DNA of 64,000 bases from Plasmodium malariae (GCF_900090045.1 NC_041783.1:248001-312000), one strand, 5' to 3'; counted from the stretch's first letter, positions 1 to 13,410 are shown. The notes: generated from the sequence alone by a model not told the origin. Numbers and translations: made by a program.

Positions 1-738
1 TTCTTTCATCTTTTTTTTTTTTTTTTTTGCTCCTATAACCTTTCGCACTTCTCTTGTGCCCCATAATACAGAAAATATTTGTTATCCTTTGATAGTTAAC
101 TGCAACGATACGTTAAACTAGGTACCTTCTTAAAATTGTTCATACCTACTTTAATTTCTATTTTATTAAAAGGGGGATCAACAAAATTTACATATACATA
201 TAGATACATATACATATATATACATATAGATACATATACATATATATACATATAGATACATATACATATAAATATATAAACATATAAATACATATACATA
301 TATATATATATAATACATACGTATATAATCTGATAATTTTCCATTATCTTTAAAACTTTTCTTTGGTTCCCCACTTGTATGTTTTATTTACGCTAATACA
401 AGAAAATAAAATTTTCCATTATTGTGTGTAGCACTGTCATCCAGTATTTAGAAGGCTACCGGCGTGAACGCTAAGATGTTCCAAAATCGATATTTTATTT
501 TTCCTGTTTTTCCTGTTTTTCCTGTTTTTCCTGATTTTTCTGTTTTTCCTGTTTTTCCTGTATTTTTATCTTTATTATTTTGTTCATATTATTACTATTC
601 ATATCATTATTATTCACGTCATTATTTTACTTATTTATTTTTTTTTTTCTATTTTGCTATTTTTTTTGTCCTAAGTGTTCTTTCTAGAGTGCCTCTTCAC
701 AAACGCAACTCTTGACACCCCAACCTAAAAACAAATAA
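1..738. other. Upstream non-coding region of the radial spoke gene
   Basis: No gene is seen. The stretch holds poly(T), a TATACATA-type microsatellite at about 185-315 and a tandem of a 9-base unit TTTTTCCTG at about 499-560. It is probably the 5' region of the plus-strand gene starting at 739. Open frames here are low-complexity. Confidence 0.6.
499..560. repeat. 9-bp tandem repeat TTTTTCCTG
   Basis: About seven imperfect copies of TTTTTCCTG lie 180 bases upstream of the radial spoke gene. One copy reads TTTTTCTG and another CTGATTTTT. This is a minisatellite with no visible coding role. Confidence 0.75.
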
Positions 739-2607
739 ATGAAGAGCAATTTACTTTTATCCTTAAATAATGCAAAAGATTATTTAAAGAAGAGAAACGA
801 AAATGGGGAGTCCGTGTACGATCATATATGTGATATAATAAATTTTATTGTAGTGGAGAAACCAGATAAATGTTATGAAAATTTTGAGATAATATCAAGT
901 CATATAAAGGAAAGTAAAAAAAATGGTTGTACTAGTAGTAATGATGTTAATAGTAATAAAGTAGGACAAATAGATTTGAAGGATAACAATTTAGATAATT
1001 ATATTTTAAGTGATTATATAAAGAAAAAAAAAGAATGGCTAGAAAAAATTAAGTTCCTATTTCAAAAGAGTTCAGAAAATAAGCCCATTCGTTTACCCTT
1101 TATAAGAAATTTGTATGAACAGGTCAAATTAATAAATTGGGCTGGTTACAATATTAAAAAAGATTTAATATGTTACATTAATAACTCCATAAAACAGATA
1201 CTAAAACAATACAAGGAAGAATTAATATCATTAAACTTTTGGGGAATACTTAAGGGAATAAAAAATGATTACTATATACTAGAGGGTCAACTCAAAAAGG
1301 ATACTAATATTTTTTCGCGTAAGAAAAAAAACTCCATATATTCTGACGACTCTACTCGTGAGGTATCGTCAAATGGTGGATCTTCTTCATCAATCCTCAA
1401 AAATGATAATAGCAGCAGAGGCAGAGGAAGTAGAGACAATGACAGCAGAAGTAATGAAAGTAGAAACAGTAGCAACAGAGACAGTAACAGCAGAGGTAAT
1501 AATCACAGCGACAATGACGATGAACTATACGACAAAAGAGGGGACAAAGGAAGAAGGGGAAAAACAAAGAGACCAGGAAGAGAGAAAAGAAAACCTTCTA
1601 GTAGTGGCAAGTACGCGTATACAAAGGAGGACTACAACCATTTTAATAAAAATGTAAATAAACATGTATATTGGGTTTCAATTAATGGAACAGATAAATG
1701 GATTTTATTAAAATTTACGACACCAGAATATATTAAAATAGCTAGTCAAACGAACAAAATTCTTACTGGCAATATGAATCATATAATAACATCCTTTCCT
1801 AATATTGCTATAAAAGAAAAACATTACCTAAGAGCCATTATTTCTATCATCTCGTCCAATACACATATATCACCTAAAAATTATTATATTTCAAAAAGTA
1901 AAAACAAAATAAATAGAAAAAAAAAAAGGAAAAAGAGAAGAAACAATCGAGGTAATGATGAAGGGGAACAAGATGAAGAGGAGAACGAAGAGGATGACGA
2001 AGATGAAGATGAAGAGGACGAGGAGGACGAAGATGATAAACAACGATATGATGAGGAGGAGGAAAGTCAAGAAGAACATAGAGACCAAAACGAAGAAGAA
2101 GAACAAGAAGAAAAAGAAGATTATGAGACACCATATAATGACGAGATAGTTGAAAATAAGAAATTCCAATACGACACTAATTTTTTACAAAATATTGAAA
2201 ATTGGGTATATTCTAAACATCATTTTTTACCTAATGGACATATAGATTACCCTAAGAAGATGAAATCCAAAAGGAATAAAAAAATTCAAAATATTATTAA
2301 ACAAAATCCTCCTTTAAAAGTTTTAAGAAATATTAACCCTCAAAAAGAAAATCAACACAGTCATACATGGAAAATAAAACACCTTAACCATGGTCATTAT
2401 TATGGTGTTCATAACTCACATTATGACATAATTATCATTTATAATTTCTTTTTTTATGGAGCCTTTACAGTGTATTTTAATAAGCAATATTTTAATTTCT
2501 ACATAGGTAATGGAATAAAATCAAAGCACGCATTTATTCATACTTACCAACCAGGCAAAGTTTATTCAGATAAAAGTGAACTCTCGGAAGAAGACCAAAC
2601 AAGTTAG
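739..2607 (+). CDS. Radial spoke head protein (RSP4/6-like), flagellar axoneme
   Basis: This is a single-exon gene of 622 residues. Radial spoke head proteins connect outer doublets to the central pair and regulate dynein in motile axonemes; in Plasmodium only the male gamete has one. The N-terminus (residues 12-50) has the family signature: AKDYL, ENGESVYDH, then an EKPD..ENFEIISSH stretch. A second conserved block from about residue 308 contains YWVSINGTDKW, LTGNMN and HYLRAIISIISS followed by THISP. A third is NWVYSKHHFLPNG near residue 486. The C-terminal FYIGNGIKS near residue 586 matches the usual IYIGWG. Two low-complexity inserts are present: Ser/Arg/Asp/Asn-rich at about 211-268, and a Lys then Glu/Asp tract at about 390-465. 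The ATG is preceded by an A-rich context, and the family alignment starts almost at residue 1. Family assignment is firm; RSP4 and RSP6 cannot be told apart. Confidence 0.88.
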   Translation: MKSNLLLSLNNAKDYLKKRNENGESVYDHICDIINFIVVEKPDKCYENFEIISSHIKESKKNGCTSSNDVNSNKVGQIDLKDNNLDNYILSDYIKKKKEWLEKIKFLFQKSSENKPIRLPFIRNLYEQVKLINWAGYNIKKDLICYINNSIKQILKQYKEELISLNFWGILKGIKNDYYILEGQLKKDTNIFSRKKKNSIYSDDSTREVSSNGGSSSSILKNDNSSRGRGSRDNDSRSNESRNSSNRDSNSRGNNHSDNDDELYDKRGDKGRRGKTKRPGREKRKPSSSGKYAYTKEDYNHFNKNVNKHVYWVSINGTDKWILLKFTTPEYIKIASQTNKILTGNMNHIITSFPNIAIKEKHYLRAIISIISSNTHISPKNYYISKSKNKINRKKKRKKRRNNRGNDEGEQDEEENEEDDEDEDEEDEEDEDDKQRYDEEEESQEEHRDQNEEEEQEEKEDYETPYNDEIVENKKFQYDTNFLQNIENWVYSKHHFLPNGHIDYPKKMKSKRNKKIQNIIKQNPPLKVLRNINPQKENQHSHTWKIKHLNHGHYYGVHNSHYDIIIIYNFFFYGAFTVYFNKQYFNFYIGNGIKSKHAFIHTYQPGKVYSDKSELSEEDQTS

Positions 2608-3385
2608 GGGTTGAAAAGAGGGTGCAAGAAAACACAACGGATAAAGTGAAATGCACACAAAAAAAAAAAAAAAAAAAAAAAAAGAAGTGTACCAATTTAA
2701 AAAAATTTATTAAAATATTTCTTTTTTCTTTTTTTTTTATTAATTTCTTCCCCATTTATAAAAGTGCATTTTATTTTCGCTCAATGATTCCCATTAAGTT
2801 TATGTATGCGTCTTATAACTTTCAAATCAGAACTATGATATTCTTTACATATCTTCCTAACTCTGTCTCATATATTAGGTGGTAAGATGTATTGTTAAAA
2901 CATACTCTTTTTTAATAGAGCAAAGTAAAAAGATGCCACTCATTCAAAGGCTGTTCTGTCGTTTATCAGTTTAACATAATATATGAGCTCAAATAATAAC
3001 ACCGAATAAATATTCTTAAAAATTATATTTGATGATTATATTAAGGACCTATATAAAGGCTAAAACAGATAACAGTAAATATTTCATTACTCTTAATAAT
3101 AAAACTTTACTTTAATTGAAATTTTCGTGAAAAAAGTGTTAATAAAAATGTAAATATTGTCCATGCTTTTTGCAAATCCATTTTAGCTCATATTTGCATT
3201 AAAAACAAATTTAATATATATTTTTAAAATGTTGAAGATGATGAATGCGTTCTTCTGATCTTTAAAATAATATACATGTTGCTTCACAAAATGCTTAACG
3301 CTGTTATGGAATATTAACAATGATGGGGTGAAGAACACATGGAGTTAAAGATGGCCCAAATAAATAATACATTTAAATATTACGC

Positions 3386-3463
<78 letters not shown>

Positions 3464-4118
3464 CCATTCATGTGTGTATATATTTTTTACGTGCGCACAT
3501 TCACTAAAAACCCTGTGCAATGCAACGTTGTTTTAATGTCTTGCCCTTGCTCAGACAAAAAGGCACAGATACTGAGGAAAAACTGTGTTAGCAGAATAAC
3601 TAGCTACAAATATAACATTAAAGCAAGTATAATTTTCAAAATATATCAAACAAGTAAAATTCTTTTTTTTTTTTTTACTAAAAATAGAGAGTTATTATTC
3701 AAAGACATTTAGAAAAAGAAAAAAAAAAAAATTTAAATACATCATCAAAGTAAACACAATATTATTATTATCATCATAATTAGCAGGAATACTGAACCTT
3801 AAGATTCTACAATTCGTTAACAGTATAAAATATATAGCTATTTTGTGGTCAACATTTAAAATAAAACGTAGCAGTTTTAAAAAAATTTATGAAAAAATAA
3901 CTTCAAAGGGGTTTGCAACTTTTTTTTTTTTTATTTTTTACTTTTTATTTATTTGTTTTATTTTATTTTTATCTATTCACAACAGAGTTTTCCAAAAGTT
4001 AAAAATAAATAGGGTTACAAGAAAATTTAAAATATAAAAACAGAAACGTTTACAAAAATATTCCAAAAAAAAAAAAAAAAAAAAAATCATATATTTGTAC
4101 GAGGATACAACAAAAAAG
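2608..4118. other. Convergent intergenic region (3' ends of RSP and RPC8)
   Basis: This 1.5 kb separates two convergent genes. It holds a poly(A) run just after the radial spoke stop, a TA microsatellite at about 3389-3450 and poly(A)/poly(T) tracts. No convincing exon was seen. The open frames at 2622-2885 and 3470-3712 have no family resemblance and are A/T homopolymer-rich. Confidence 0.55.
3389..3450. repeat. TA dinucleotide microsatellite
   Basis: About 30 uninterrupted TA units lie in the convergent intergenic region, followed by CATATACATA. Confidence 0.85.
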
Positions 4119-5594
4119 CTAATTCCACCATTTAACTAAGCCTAATCCATCCTGTTGAACAGTACCCTTTTTCAAAAAAATATTAAAAAATAAAATTGTT
4201 AACATTGTAAAAAATTGCGAAAATTTTGAAGACTGCAAAAAAACGCAATTATTCATTTCTTTGTTTTTCATGTTACTGTTATAGACATGGAGGGGGTTGA
4301 TTCATCTTTATTCATGTCATTTGGGTCTTTAAAAAAAAAAAAAAAAAAAGTCATAAGTGCTTATACATACATACGTACATACGTACATACGTACATGTAT
4401 ATATATATGTACACGTGCGCATTACGCGGATGAGTTAATTTCACAAACGCCGCACATTTTAATCAGAGTTTTCTTTTGTTTTATTTGTTTACCGCTAAAA
4501 TAGGTGTCCAAAATTCTCACCCGTATCAACTCATTTTTGGTATAAAAAAATTTTATACCTTCATATGTCCAGTACCACTCTTTCTTTTCATTGTCACTTC
4601 AAAAAAAATAGGCATCATCATTATTAATTTATGTACGTTGTAATTATTCAGTTGTTTGTAAAATACTCATTCTTATTAGACTAAAAAAAAAAAAAAAAAT
4701 GTTCAACTTACAACTCTTTCGGTTCTCTTAAATTTGCACAGTTAACCCTTATGTTTTCAAAAAACCCCAAACTTACTGTGAACGTACAAGTAGGAAAAAA
4801 AGCTAGTAATTCATAATTATACAATTTAAGGAATAGGACAAGGAAACAAGTTGGAGTGGCATGTATGTGAATATACACTTGTACAGGTATAAACACACAC
4901 ATAAAGCATATATATATATATATATATACATATACACCCATATACACACATATGTACGTAAAAAGATGAAGACATATGAATAACTTATTATTCCGTTGGA
5001 GTCTGAGCTTTTGACAAATCCTTCAATAATTTCATTCTCAAAAGGGGAAAAAAAAACTAAGCGGAAAATTACTATAAATCTAATTTCTCCTGTTCCTCGT
5101 AGTATTTCCTTATTTTTTACATCTAATATATCATACAGACCCACACAGAAACCAACATTTTTCAACACCTGTTATAAAGACGTAAGCACATAATACATTT
5201 CTTGCAATAGGCAATTACTATCACGCTTTGCAACACAGTTTAAATGAACAAAAAAAAAAAAAAAAAGAAAGAAATGTCAACAAATATGTGTAAAATTATA
5301 TAAATGAACCCTCATTTTAAGCAAATTCTTTTATAACACACTCACAGACACTCTACAATATAAATGTTCATCTCACATTCTTTGCTTAAGTTCACACGGA
5401 TATATATATATATGTAAATGTATATGCATTTATATATATTCGTATATAATGGCCATATTTCCATATTTTGTGCAAAATTTTACCTTATCAATATATTTAG
5501 CTCTCAGTAAGTATTCTATCACATTTTTTATATCCTCATCTTTAAAATGAGCTTCAACATTTATAACATCTTCCATAAGAAAAAGAGAAAACAT
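4119..5594 (-). CDS. RPC8: DNA-directed RNA polymerase III subunit RPC8 (RPC25/Rpb7-like), six exons
   Basis: No single open frame shows this gene. I assembled six exons on the minus strand: 5594-5484, 5168-4985, 4775-4712, 4596-4493, 4326-4277 and 4166-4119, all with GT..AG introns and matching phases, giving 186 residues (human RPC8 is about 204). The N-terminus MFSLFLMEDVINV matches the Rpb7-like start. VLKNVGFCVGLYDI, the FRLVFFSPFENEIIEGF block, ISLGFFENI, EWYWTYEG and the closing DGLGLVKWWN before the stop match the RPC8 SHS2 and OB-fold regions, including the diagnostic GLGL..WW end. RPC8 pairs with RPC9 (CRCP) as the Pol III stalk, needed for initiation on tRNA and 5S genes. It is convergent with the radial spoke gene and divergent from the MFS gene. 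The N-terminal ATG at 5594 is preferred over the internal Met because of the family alignment. Confidence 0.88.
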
Positions 5595-7362
5595 TCTAAT
5601 GTAAATTATTAAAATAAATTAAAAATAAAGGTTAAGCAACTTGTGCCATTATAAATAGGTGTTGTATTTCGCCGAAAATAAACAAAAAGCATAAATAAAA
5701 ATTAATATACTAAAGTGTACATTATGAATAAATGTATAATGAAACGTGAATTAGCCTCATAATAAGTTAATTGTACATGCGTACGTATTTACATACATAC
5801 ATACATGAATACATTCCTATTTACTTATATTCATGTATTCCTCTCTTAAATTTTGTTCGGAAAATACATAAAAAAATTAGAGTAGGTTATAAAATACATG
5901 TATACATATACACAACTAAAAAAGTAAGAGAAGAATAAAAAAAAAAAAAAAAAATTCTATAAAAATTTTAAGGAATCTTAACATTTTATGTATTATATTA
6001 TTTTACATACATTTTTCTTATTCCCTCTTTGTAAATTTTATTATATTTCCCCTCTATATATTATTGTTTAAATGATTTTATTTTTACATGAATTATTTTA
6101 AAAAATATTTATATATATTTATGTGTATAATTTTTTTTTTTTTTTTTTTTTAATATATTTGTTTTTGGCTACTTAATGTTGTTACCCTTATTGGTTTGTT
6201 TTGTTCATAGTTATTAAAGTAGAAGATTTATTTTGAAATTCATATTTATTTTTTCATAAATAATTCATCTATATATTTATTCATTATTAAGATTTTTATT
6301 TTTTAAAAAATACATATAATTCTTATACATTGTGCGGTTTTAGTTACTTCCCCCCCTCCTCCAATTTTTTTGCTCTTGTAAGTTACTAATATATATTCCT
6401 TTACTTACAAGGTATAAATTATTGGCCACTCTAAACTTTTGCTCTCTTTCAAAAAAGATGATACGGTAACATACGATATATGAATATATATTTATGTATG
6501 TATGTATGTACTTAACTGTTTACATATATATACTTGTGCAAATGTAAATGCATACTGCAGATGTATTAATTTCTATGAGATAATTTGAACAGGCAAATAC
6601 ATGGCATTTTTCTGATTGCGATTCATATCCCATTTTGTGGCATTGTTGTAGCGCATGTATACATACATATATATATGTATGTGTATATGTATGTGTATAT
6701 GTGGGTGTATATGCATCTGCATATGTATCTGCATATGTATCTGCATATGTATCTGCATATGTATCTGCATATGTATCTGCATATGTATCTGTATATGTAT
6801 TTCTATATGTATTCCTATAGTATTTCTTTATGTATCTATATATGTATACATTTTTACTCATTAAAGCCCGTTCAGATAATACCCCCATGTGTGCCCATTT
6901 TGCATGTATATATACAACCCCTTAAGTATTAGTACAACACCGAATGTGTTTATACTACATCATACATGCTAACTTAATTTTTCACATCCTAACGTATACA
7001 TTAATGTGCACCCATTCGTAGAATAGTTAAAGATCAGTGATTGTAATAATTTTAAACAAAACCCCAGAAATAATTTCTTTTTTTATTTCTAAATTTCTTA
7101 TACGATACAATTTATATGAGGAGTGTTGGGTACTTTTTTTTTTTTTTTTTTGGTCATTTGGCTAGTCGCATTTTAAAATAGTTGACAGAATATTTTAGTT
7201 TAAAAAAAAAAAAAAAAAGAGATAAAATATAAGAGAAAAGAAAAAACATAAAATTGAGAAGATATAAGAGAAGAGAGAAAAACTAGAAGATAACAGAGAA
7301 AACGTTAACGGTTATACTTAAAGAATTAATACAAGGAGGGACAGATAAATGATGAAATAAAA
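5595..7362. other. Divergent promoter region between RPC8 and the MFS transporter
   Basis: The 1.8 kb between two divergent starts presumably contains both promoters. It includes poly(A)/poly(T) tracts and a 12-base tandem repeat at about 6710-6800. I see no exon, tRNA or other gene. The overlapping frames around 6520-6930 are translations of the repeat. Confidence 0.55.
6706..6800. repeat. 12-bp tandem repeat ATGTATCTGCAT
   Basis: Seven or more near-perfect copies of the unit are flanked by related ATGTGTATGT and TATATGTATTTC units. Because the unit length is a multiple of three and lacks stops, all frames stay open, which explains several spurious ORFs on both strands. Confidence 0.85.
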
Positions 7363-8369
7363 ATGAAAAAATGGAAAGAGACAAGATGGCATATAAATAT
7401 AATATTGATGTTTTTTCATCAATTTTTTGATAGGATTAATTATTCGATGAGAAATACCTTTTTACATGACCATTACATTTACTTAAAATTTAAAAAAAAT
7501 AAAGTAATTGGATTGTTGTCAATAATTAACTCGTCTGTCTGTTTAGTTATCTCTCCTATAGTTGGGTATTATTGTGACAAACATAAGAAAGAAAGAATCA
7601 AAATTCTGCAAATTATTTCTATAACATACCTTCTAGTTAATATTATTCATTACATGTTCATAAGAACAAACAGTTTAAGTCTAATAATATTCGTAACTGC
7701 TATATCGAAGATGTTGCATGAATGCTCTCATGTAATAACGGAATCTATTTTTATAGAGAGTATAGATAAAGGTTAATTTGTTGAAATAATTCATACTTTT
7801 TTCTTTTTATGTATTTAATTTATTTTTATTCACATATAAATGATCTAAATAATGGTCTGCATTTGGTTAAGCTGATGATTACGTGCTTATGTGCACGAAT
7901 ACATACATATACACACTCCCACATGTATACACTCTTACATTTATGCACATTTTACTTACATAACTTGCTAAAACTTTCCGCAGGAAAGAAAAGCATAATT
8001 TTCACGTATCAGAAACTCATAAGTACAGTTGCTACTATGTTAGGCCCCTTTTTTTGTTTAATACTATTTTATTTATATAATGATAAGTGGAATATCAAAA
8101 ATATATTTATAATTTTTCAATTTTCTATTTTAACTATTCTTCCTCAAACACTTATAAGTTTTCTATGGAAGAATAGTTATAGTGAAACGGTTAGAAGTCC
8201 AGAAGAAGTAGACTTAATAATAAAAAAAAATGATGAAAAGCATATGTTTTGTTTTTCTACCAATCATATTCCTTATATTGTTTTTATATCGCATATAATA
8301 ACCCTGGCTGGAGCAGGTTACCACCTTTTTTTTCTTTTTTTTTAAATGAGTACATATACATATATATAC

Positions 8370-8430
<61 letters not shown>

Positions 8431-10048
8431 CACGTACACATGCATTTTTACTAGTGTACACCATTTTAATCGTTTGAAATGGTTAAACATAAACAAAAGA
8501 CGTTGCTCATATATACATTTTGTATCATTTATAACATGCGTAATTTCATATAAATACGTTTTTGACTAACTTCCTCTTTATAGGTATGACATTTAAGTAT
8601 TTTTCATTATATTTGAAGTCTGAATATAAGGTATCACCTATTCTGATGTGCGTTCTTAACATTGTTATTCCAGTGTTGTTGACCTTCTTTACATACAGTA
8701 ATTTAAAAGAGAAACAAACTTTTAAGTAGATATACAGACAAACGAACAAACGAATGAACCAGCGAAATACACACTTAGCATTCTCATTTAAAATACTCAT
8801 GCAGAATGCATACGTCAACCTTGTTATTTTTAAATTAAAATTTTGTATCTTTTTTTTTTTTTTTTTTGAAGTTTCTCAAAAATTGTCAAAATCACTGGGA
8901 AGGGCACAGGTTTCTCTGTTTTTCACAACCATCGGTTTTTTGTAATTACTCGAAACTGATATTTAAACAGATACATAAATTCGCATAAATATTGTTAATA
9001 TTTTTTTCATGATCACATTTGTACGTAAGTACGTACATATATAAATATAAATAAATAAGTAAATAAATATAAATATATGTATATATATATATATATATAT
9101 ATGCATGCCTTATTTTAACCAGGTTGCTGTGTTCACTGCTATATATACATAACTACCAAGACGTTCTGAAAGTCCACGTTTTTAGGTAATCATAGTGTAC
9201 ACAAAGCTGCGTATTTACCCTTTTATGTGCCTTACATATTCAGAGAATAATATATAATAATATGTAACAATATATAATAATATATTATAATATACATTTG
9301 TTTCCCCTTTTTTGTTGACAGGAGTGTTTTTCAAAATTGTACAAACTCAATAGATAAAAGTATTCTATATGATTTTATTGATACCAACAGATACACAGGT
9401 TTAAATACAAAATGGAACGTGAATGCAAGTTGCACGCATATTTATTACCCATATATTTTCACATATAATATATAACATGTATATATATATATATATATTT
9501 ATTCAATATACATGAATTTATCCTTGTACATTCAATTTAACATGCCCACGTATATTCACCTATACATGCTTGTTTATATGTATTATTTAACCTTCAAAAT
9601 GTAGGAAGGTGGATGGGTGTACAAAGTTTATACTATTTGGTTTGGTCTATCAGCGCATATTTTGGTATTAAAAAATTAAAATATATTGAAAAGGAATGCT
9701 TATTTTATTTTATTTTTTTTCCTGCACAATGTGTTCCATCGACCTTTAATTTTTCAGGAGGATGGCTGTCTGACATATCGTCCTACAGGCATACATTTAA
9801 AATAACAAGTAATTAATCCTTTTTTTTTTTTTTTTTTTTCTTTTTCTTTTCCCTTTTTCATTTTTTCTTTATATATGTGCCCAAATGTAAATAAAGTGCA
9901 CTGCATAGTAGAATAATAATATTCTGTTAATGTCACAGTAAATATAATAACACCACAATATCTTCTTCCTTCAGCCTTTTTCTATTTGATCTCATTAATA
10001 ATATATGCCCCCCTTTTGTGGCTTGTACCTGTTAAGGAAACCATATAA
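7363..10048 (+). CDS. Major facilitator superfamily transporter, nine exons
   Basis: I assembled nine exons: 7363-7771, 7984-8316, 8584-8697, 8872-8941, 9123-9185, 9322-9398, 9605-9664, 9758-9808 and 9975-10048. They give 416 residues with all phases consistent. Exon 1 is hydrophobic, with an N-terminal helix containing MFFHQFFDRINY and the loop 2-3 signature SPIVGYYCDKHKKER, which fits the MFS motif G-x-x-x-D-x-x-x-R/K. Later exons contain KLSKSLGRAQVSLFF and GGWLSDISSYRHTFK, a second MFS-type loop motif. The last exon is one membrane helix ending in KETI. Substrate is unknown. The syntenic P. falciparum gene, from memory, is also annotated as MFS-domain protein. Donors include GTTAAT and GTTACC as well as GTAATT. 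Intron 2 carries a TA microsatellite. The family is well supported; small exons 4-8 are the least certain part. Confidence 0.82.
8367..8423. repeat. TA microsatellite inside MFS intron 2
   Basis: Around 25 TA units lie between exons 2 and 3 of the transporter. The spurious reading frames covering 8214-8569 are translations of this tract. Confidence 0.85.
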
Positions 10049-12627
10049 ATGAAACAGTTATCTAATAGAGAAAAAAAAAAAAAAAAAAAAATATACAGTT
10101 ATGGATAAAAAAAGTCAGATTTTTTAATGTAAAAAAAAAAAAAATCTAAGTGAGTATAAAACTTTTACTTCTTATCTTAATATACATAATTTATTTAATA
10201 TAAAATTTTGAATTAAAGTTTTTTGTATGTTTAAATTTGTTTATAAGTATATAAAAATTTTTTTTTTTTTTTTAGAAAACCAAAATTTATACTATCATTA
10301 TTTTGTACTTACGTTGTTGGATATACTTACATAAAAATATGGCATAATATTTTAATTTTACTTTGTACTCTATGTCTTTAATTTTTTAATAGTTCTTGGT
10401 TTTTTTTTTAACCTTTATTTAATAAATTTTTATATATTGTTTTTTTTCCACTCCCTCTTTTTTTTTTTATTATGTCTGTTGTCATTCCTTTTCAATTGTT
10501 TATTAACCATTAAAACTTATCTAAAAATACAACTGAACTTTCTCAGAAATTTCAGCCTCTATAATTTTTTTCAAATGGTTGTTTCAACTGTTTTTATAAA
10601 AAAAAAAAAAAAAAAAAAAAAAACAGAAAAAAAGAAAAAAAGAAAGTAAGAATAAAAAAAGAACATTAAAAGGGAAATGAAAATTCATAAAAAATTAAGT
10701 CTATTTATGTCATATTTTCAATATTACATACATATATAGACATGTACCCTATTCGGAAAATATATTAAAACATATTTAATAAACATATTCTCTTTTAATT
10801 TGGGATGGTCAAATTTTGCTAAAGTTTATCTTATTACATTTTATGTCAGCTTAACGGTAAGAAAAATATTTATGAACACATTATTATTTATAAAAAACTA
10901 ATACGATATTCTTAAAAAATGATAACCATTGATCTTCATTCGTCAAAATAATTTGTAAAAATAATAGTAGCCCAATATGAAGTTCTCAAAAAGGTATATT
11001 TATGAAAACGTAAATACTCCTTTTAACTTAATACTGACATTTTGTAAAAGTCAGAACAGGCATATTATAGTTATGTATACATATACATACAGCCATACGT
11101 ACATATACATACGCATATACATACACATATACATATATGCATATGTTACAACAAATTAACAAAAGAAAAGTATTAAAATCAAATTTAAACACAAAATTGC
11201 ACAGGCCAGACTTCCCTACTTGCACAATGTTTCGAATAGTACTGTGTTCAACTTGACATAACCAAAAGAAAAAAAAGAGATGGATGTAACAACTATTCGT
11301 TAAAACTACTTTCCCTTTTACATTTTTGTATTCAATTTCATGTATACCGAAATTTTTAAAATGGTTAACAATTTTTATGAATCATTTCCATGAACATTTT
11401 TTCTAGGCGTATATGCACAATGTACATATTATCACTTCCCTATTTCAGCCTTTACTGAAATCATTACTTCAAAAATGAAAATAGTGCATCCGTGAACTGC
11501 TTTCATAATTAAATAAATAAAATAAAATAAAATAAAACAAAAAAGAGTAAAATAAAGTAATAATTCAAATGAAATTAAACTAATTATTGTTAAATAAATA
11601 ATAAAATCAAAAATTCTGAACAAAAGGCAACACATGCCTTGCCTGTTCATAACATCCTTACTATAAAAGGATAAAAACTGTTCATAATTTTTTTTTTTTT
11701 TTTTCTCGCCATTATTAATAATGTTTCCTTTTAAAATTAGAAATGAAAAAAACAAAAAATTATCTTTATGTATTACTCCTTTCCCTTTTTTCTTTTTATT
11801 TCTACTACCATACTCTTCATTTCAACCTTTTTATTATCAATAGGGGATTCTTTTGTCCCTTTATATTTTTAATTACATATCATGAAAAAATAATTTCCTT
11901 TATAAACTATCATAATAACTTAAATATATTTTTTTTACACATTTAGTTTACTTCTCTATTCCAAAAAGGAAAAAAGATGTGCCAAAAATGTTAACAGTTG
12001 AAATATGCATATACATATATAGATATACATACATATATATTCTTAAAATGTACGCTTGTGCGTGGCTTGAGTTCTACCATTTTCAAGGATCAAAACTTTT
12101 TTTAATCCCTTAATTGCTCCTTTTTTATTGTTGCTACATTGAGAACTACCAGTTGTAAGAAAAACTCAAATTAAAATTTTGAAACTTATTTTTTAATAAA
12201 AAAATAAAACAAATTATGACTATAATTTTTTCTTTAAATAAAAAAAAGAGTAAAAATGGAAGAACTAAGATTTGTTCTATTTTCTTACATCAATACAGTG
12301 TGGTTAAATAGAAAAATTGTTCTTTCTTAACATAACAAACAAGATAATTTCATGTACAAATATATCGCTAATTTTGTTGTTTCACGGTTTTCTTTTTTTC
12401 GTATATGAGTCCATACCATCTGCATTTATGAAGAGAACTATTTGCATCTTTTCTATTTTTATTTTATACCTTTTTTGCTAACTGATCAATATTTTTACAA
12501 TTCGAAAAAAAGGTTATAACACTTTTTTACGTACAGTAGAACGGGTGTGCTAAATGCACTTTTTTATTTTAACAACTGATATATTATTATGATACTTTTA
12601 ATTTTTCATTATATTTTGAAGAGCATG

Positions 12628-12666
<39 letters not shown>

Positions 12667-12837
12667 TATTTATTAATAATCACTTATATTTAAATTTACT
12701 AAAAGTTTCGAATTTTTTATTCCTTTCACACTTACAAAAAGCGTATCATCCACTGTAGCCACATATGTATGACCAAATTCTGTTGCTCTGTATGTATATG
12801 TAGGTATAAATATATTTATATGTATATACATATGGGT

Positions 12838-12943
<106 letters not shown>

Positions 12944-13333
12944 ATGACATGCTTTCAACTATAACATTCTTCAGTTGTTCGTTTTCTTGTTTTAATATTT
13001 GCCTTGCTTATCCATTCATTACTTTTATTTATGACATTTTTTTTTGTTTTTGACATAATGACATTTATACACACAATTATTTGTTACGCATGAATGATAC
13101 TGATTTAATGTATTTTGAATATATTAAATATTTTAAAATGAAATTGGTTTCATTTTCTATTTAGTGTTTCTATTTTACTTCTTAACTATTTTTAAATTTT
13201 TCTTGTCCTTTCTTTTCCTTTTTTTTTTTTGTTTCAGTAAGTTTTAAATGTACATATGTAAGAAACTACATTATATTTAGATGGAACAGCTGAAAACGCA
13301 GAATTAGTCGTTACGTTTTTTTCGTTTTTTTTT

Positions 13334-13334
<1 letters not shown>

Positions 13335-13410
<76 letters not shown>
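13335..13410. repeat. 76-base poly(T) tract
   Basis: This uninterrupted T run is the longest homopolymer in the window. Its exact length may be affected by sequencing error. Confidence 0.8.

Noticed and set aside
1287..2169. Frames overlapping the radial spoke gene on both strands
   Set aside because: They are shadows of its Ser/Arg/Asp and Glu/Asp/Lys low-complexity codons.
6520..6932. Several overlapping frames around the 12-bp repeat
   Set aside because: The unit length is a multiple of three without stops, so every frame is open. There is no protein-like flanking sequence.
11432..11755. 107-residue minus-strand frame with a hydrophobic stretch
   Set aside because: The hydrophobic part is TTTTATTTTA-type low complexity. 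There are no family motifs and no supporting splice partners.
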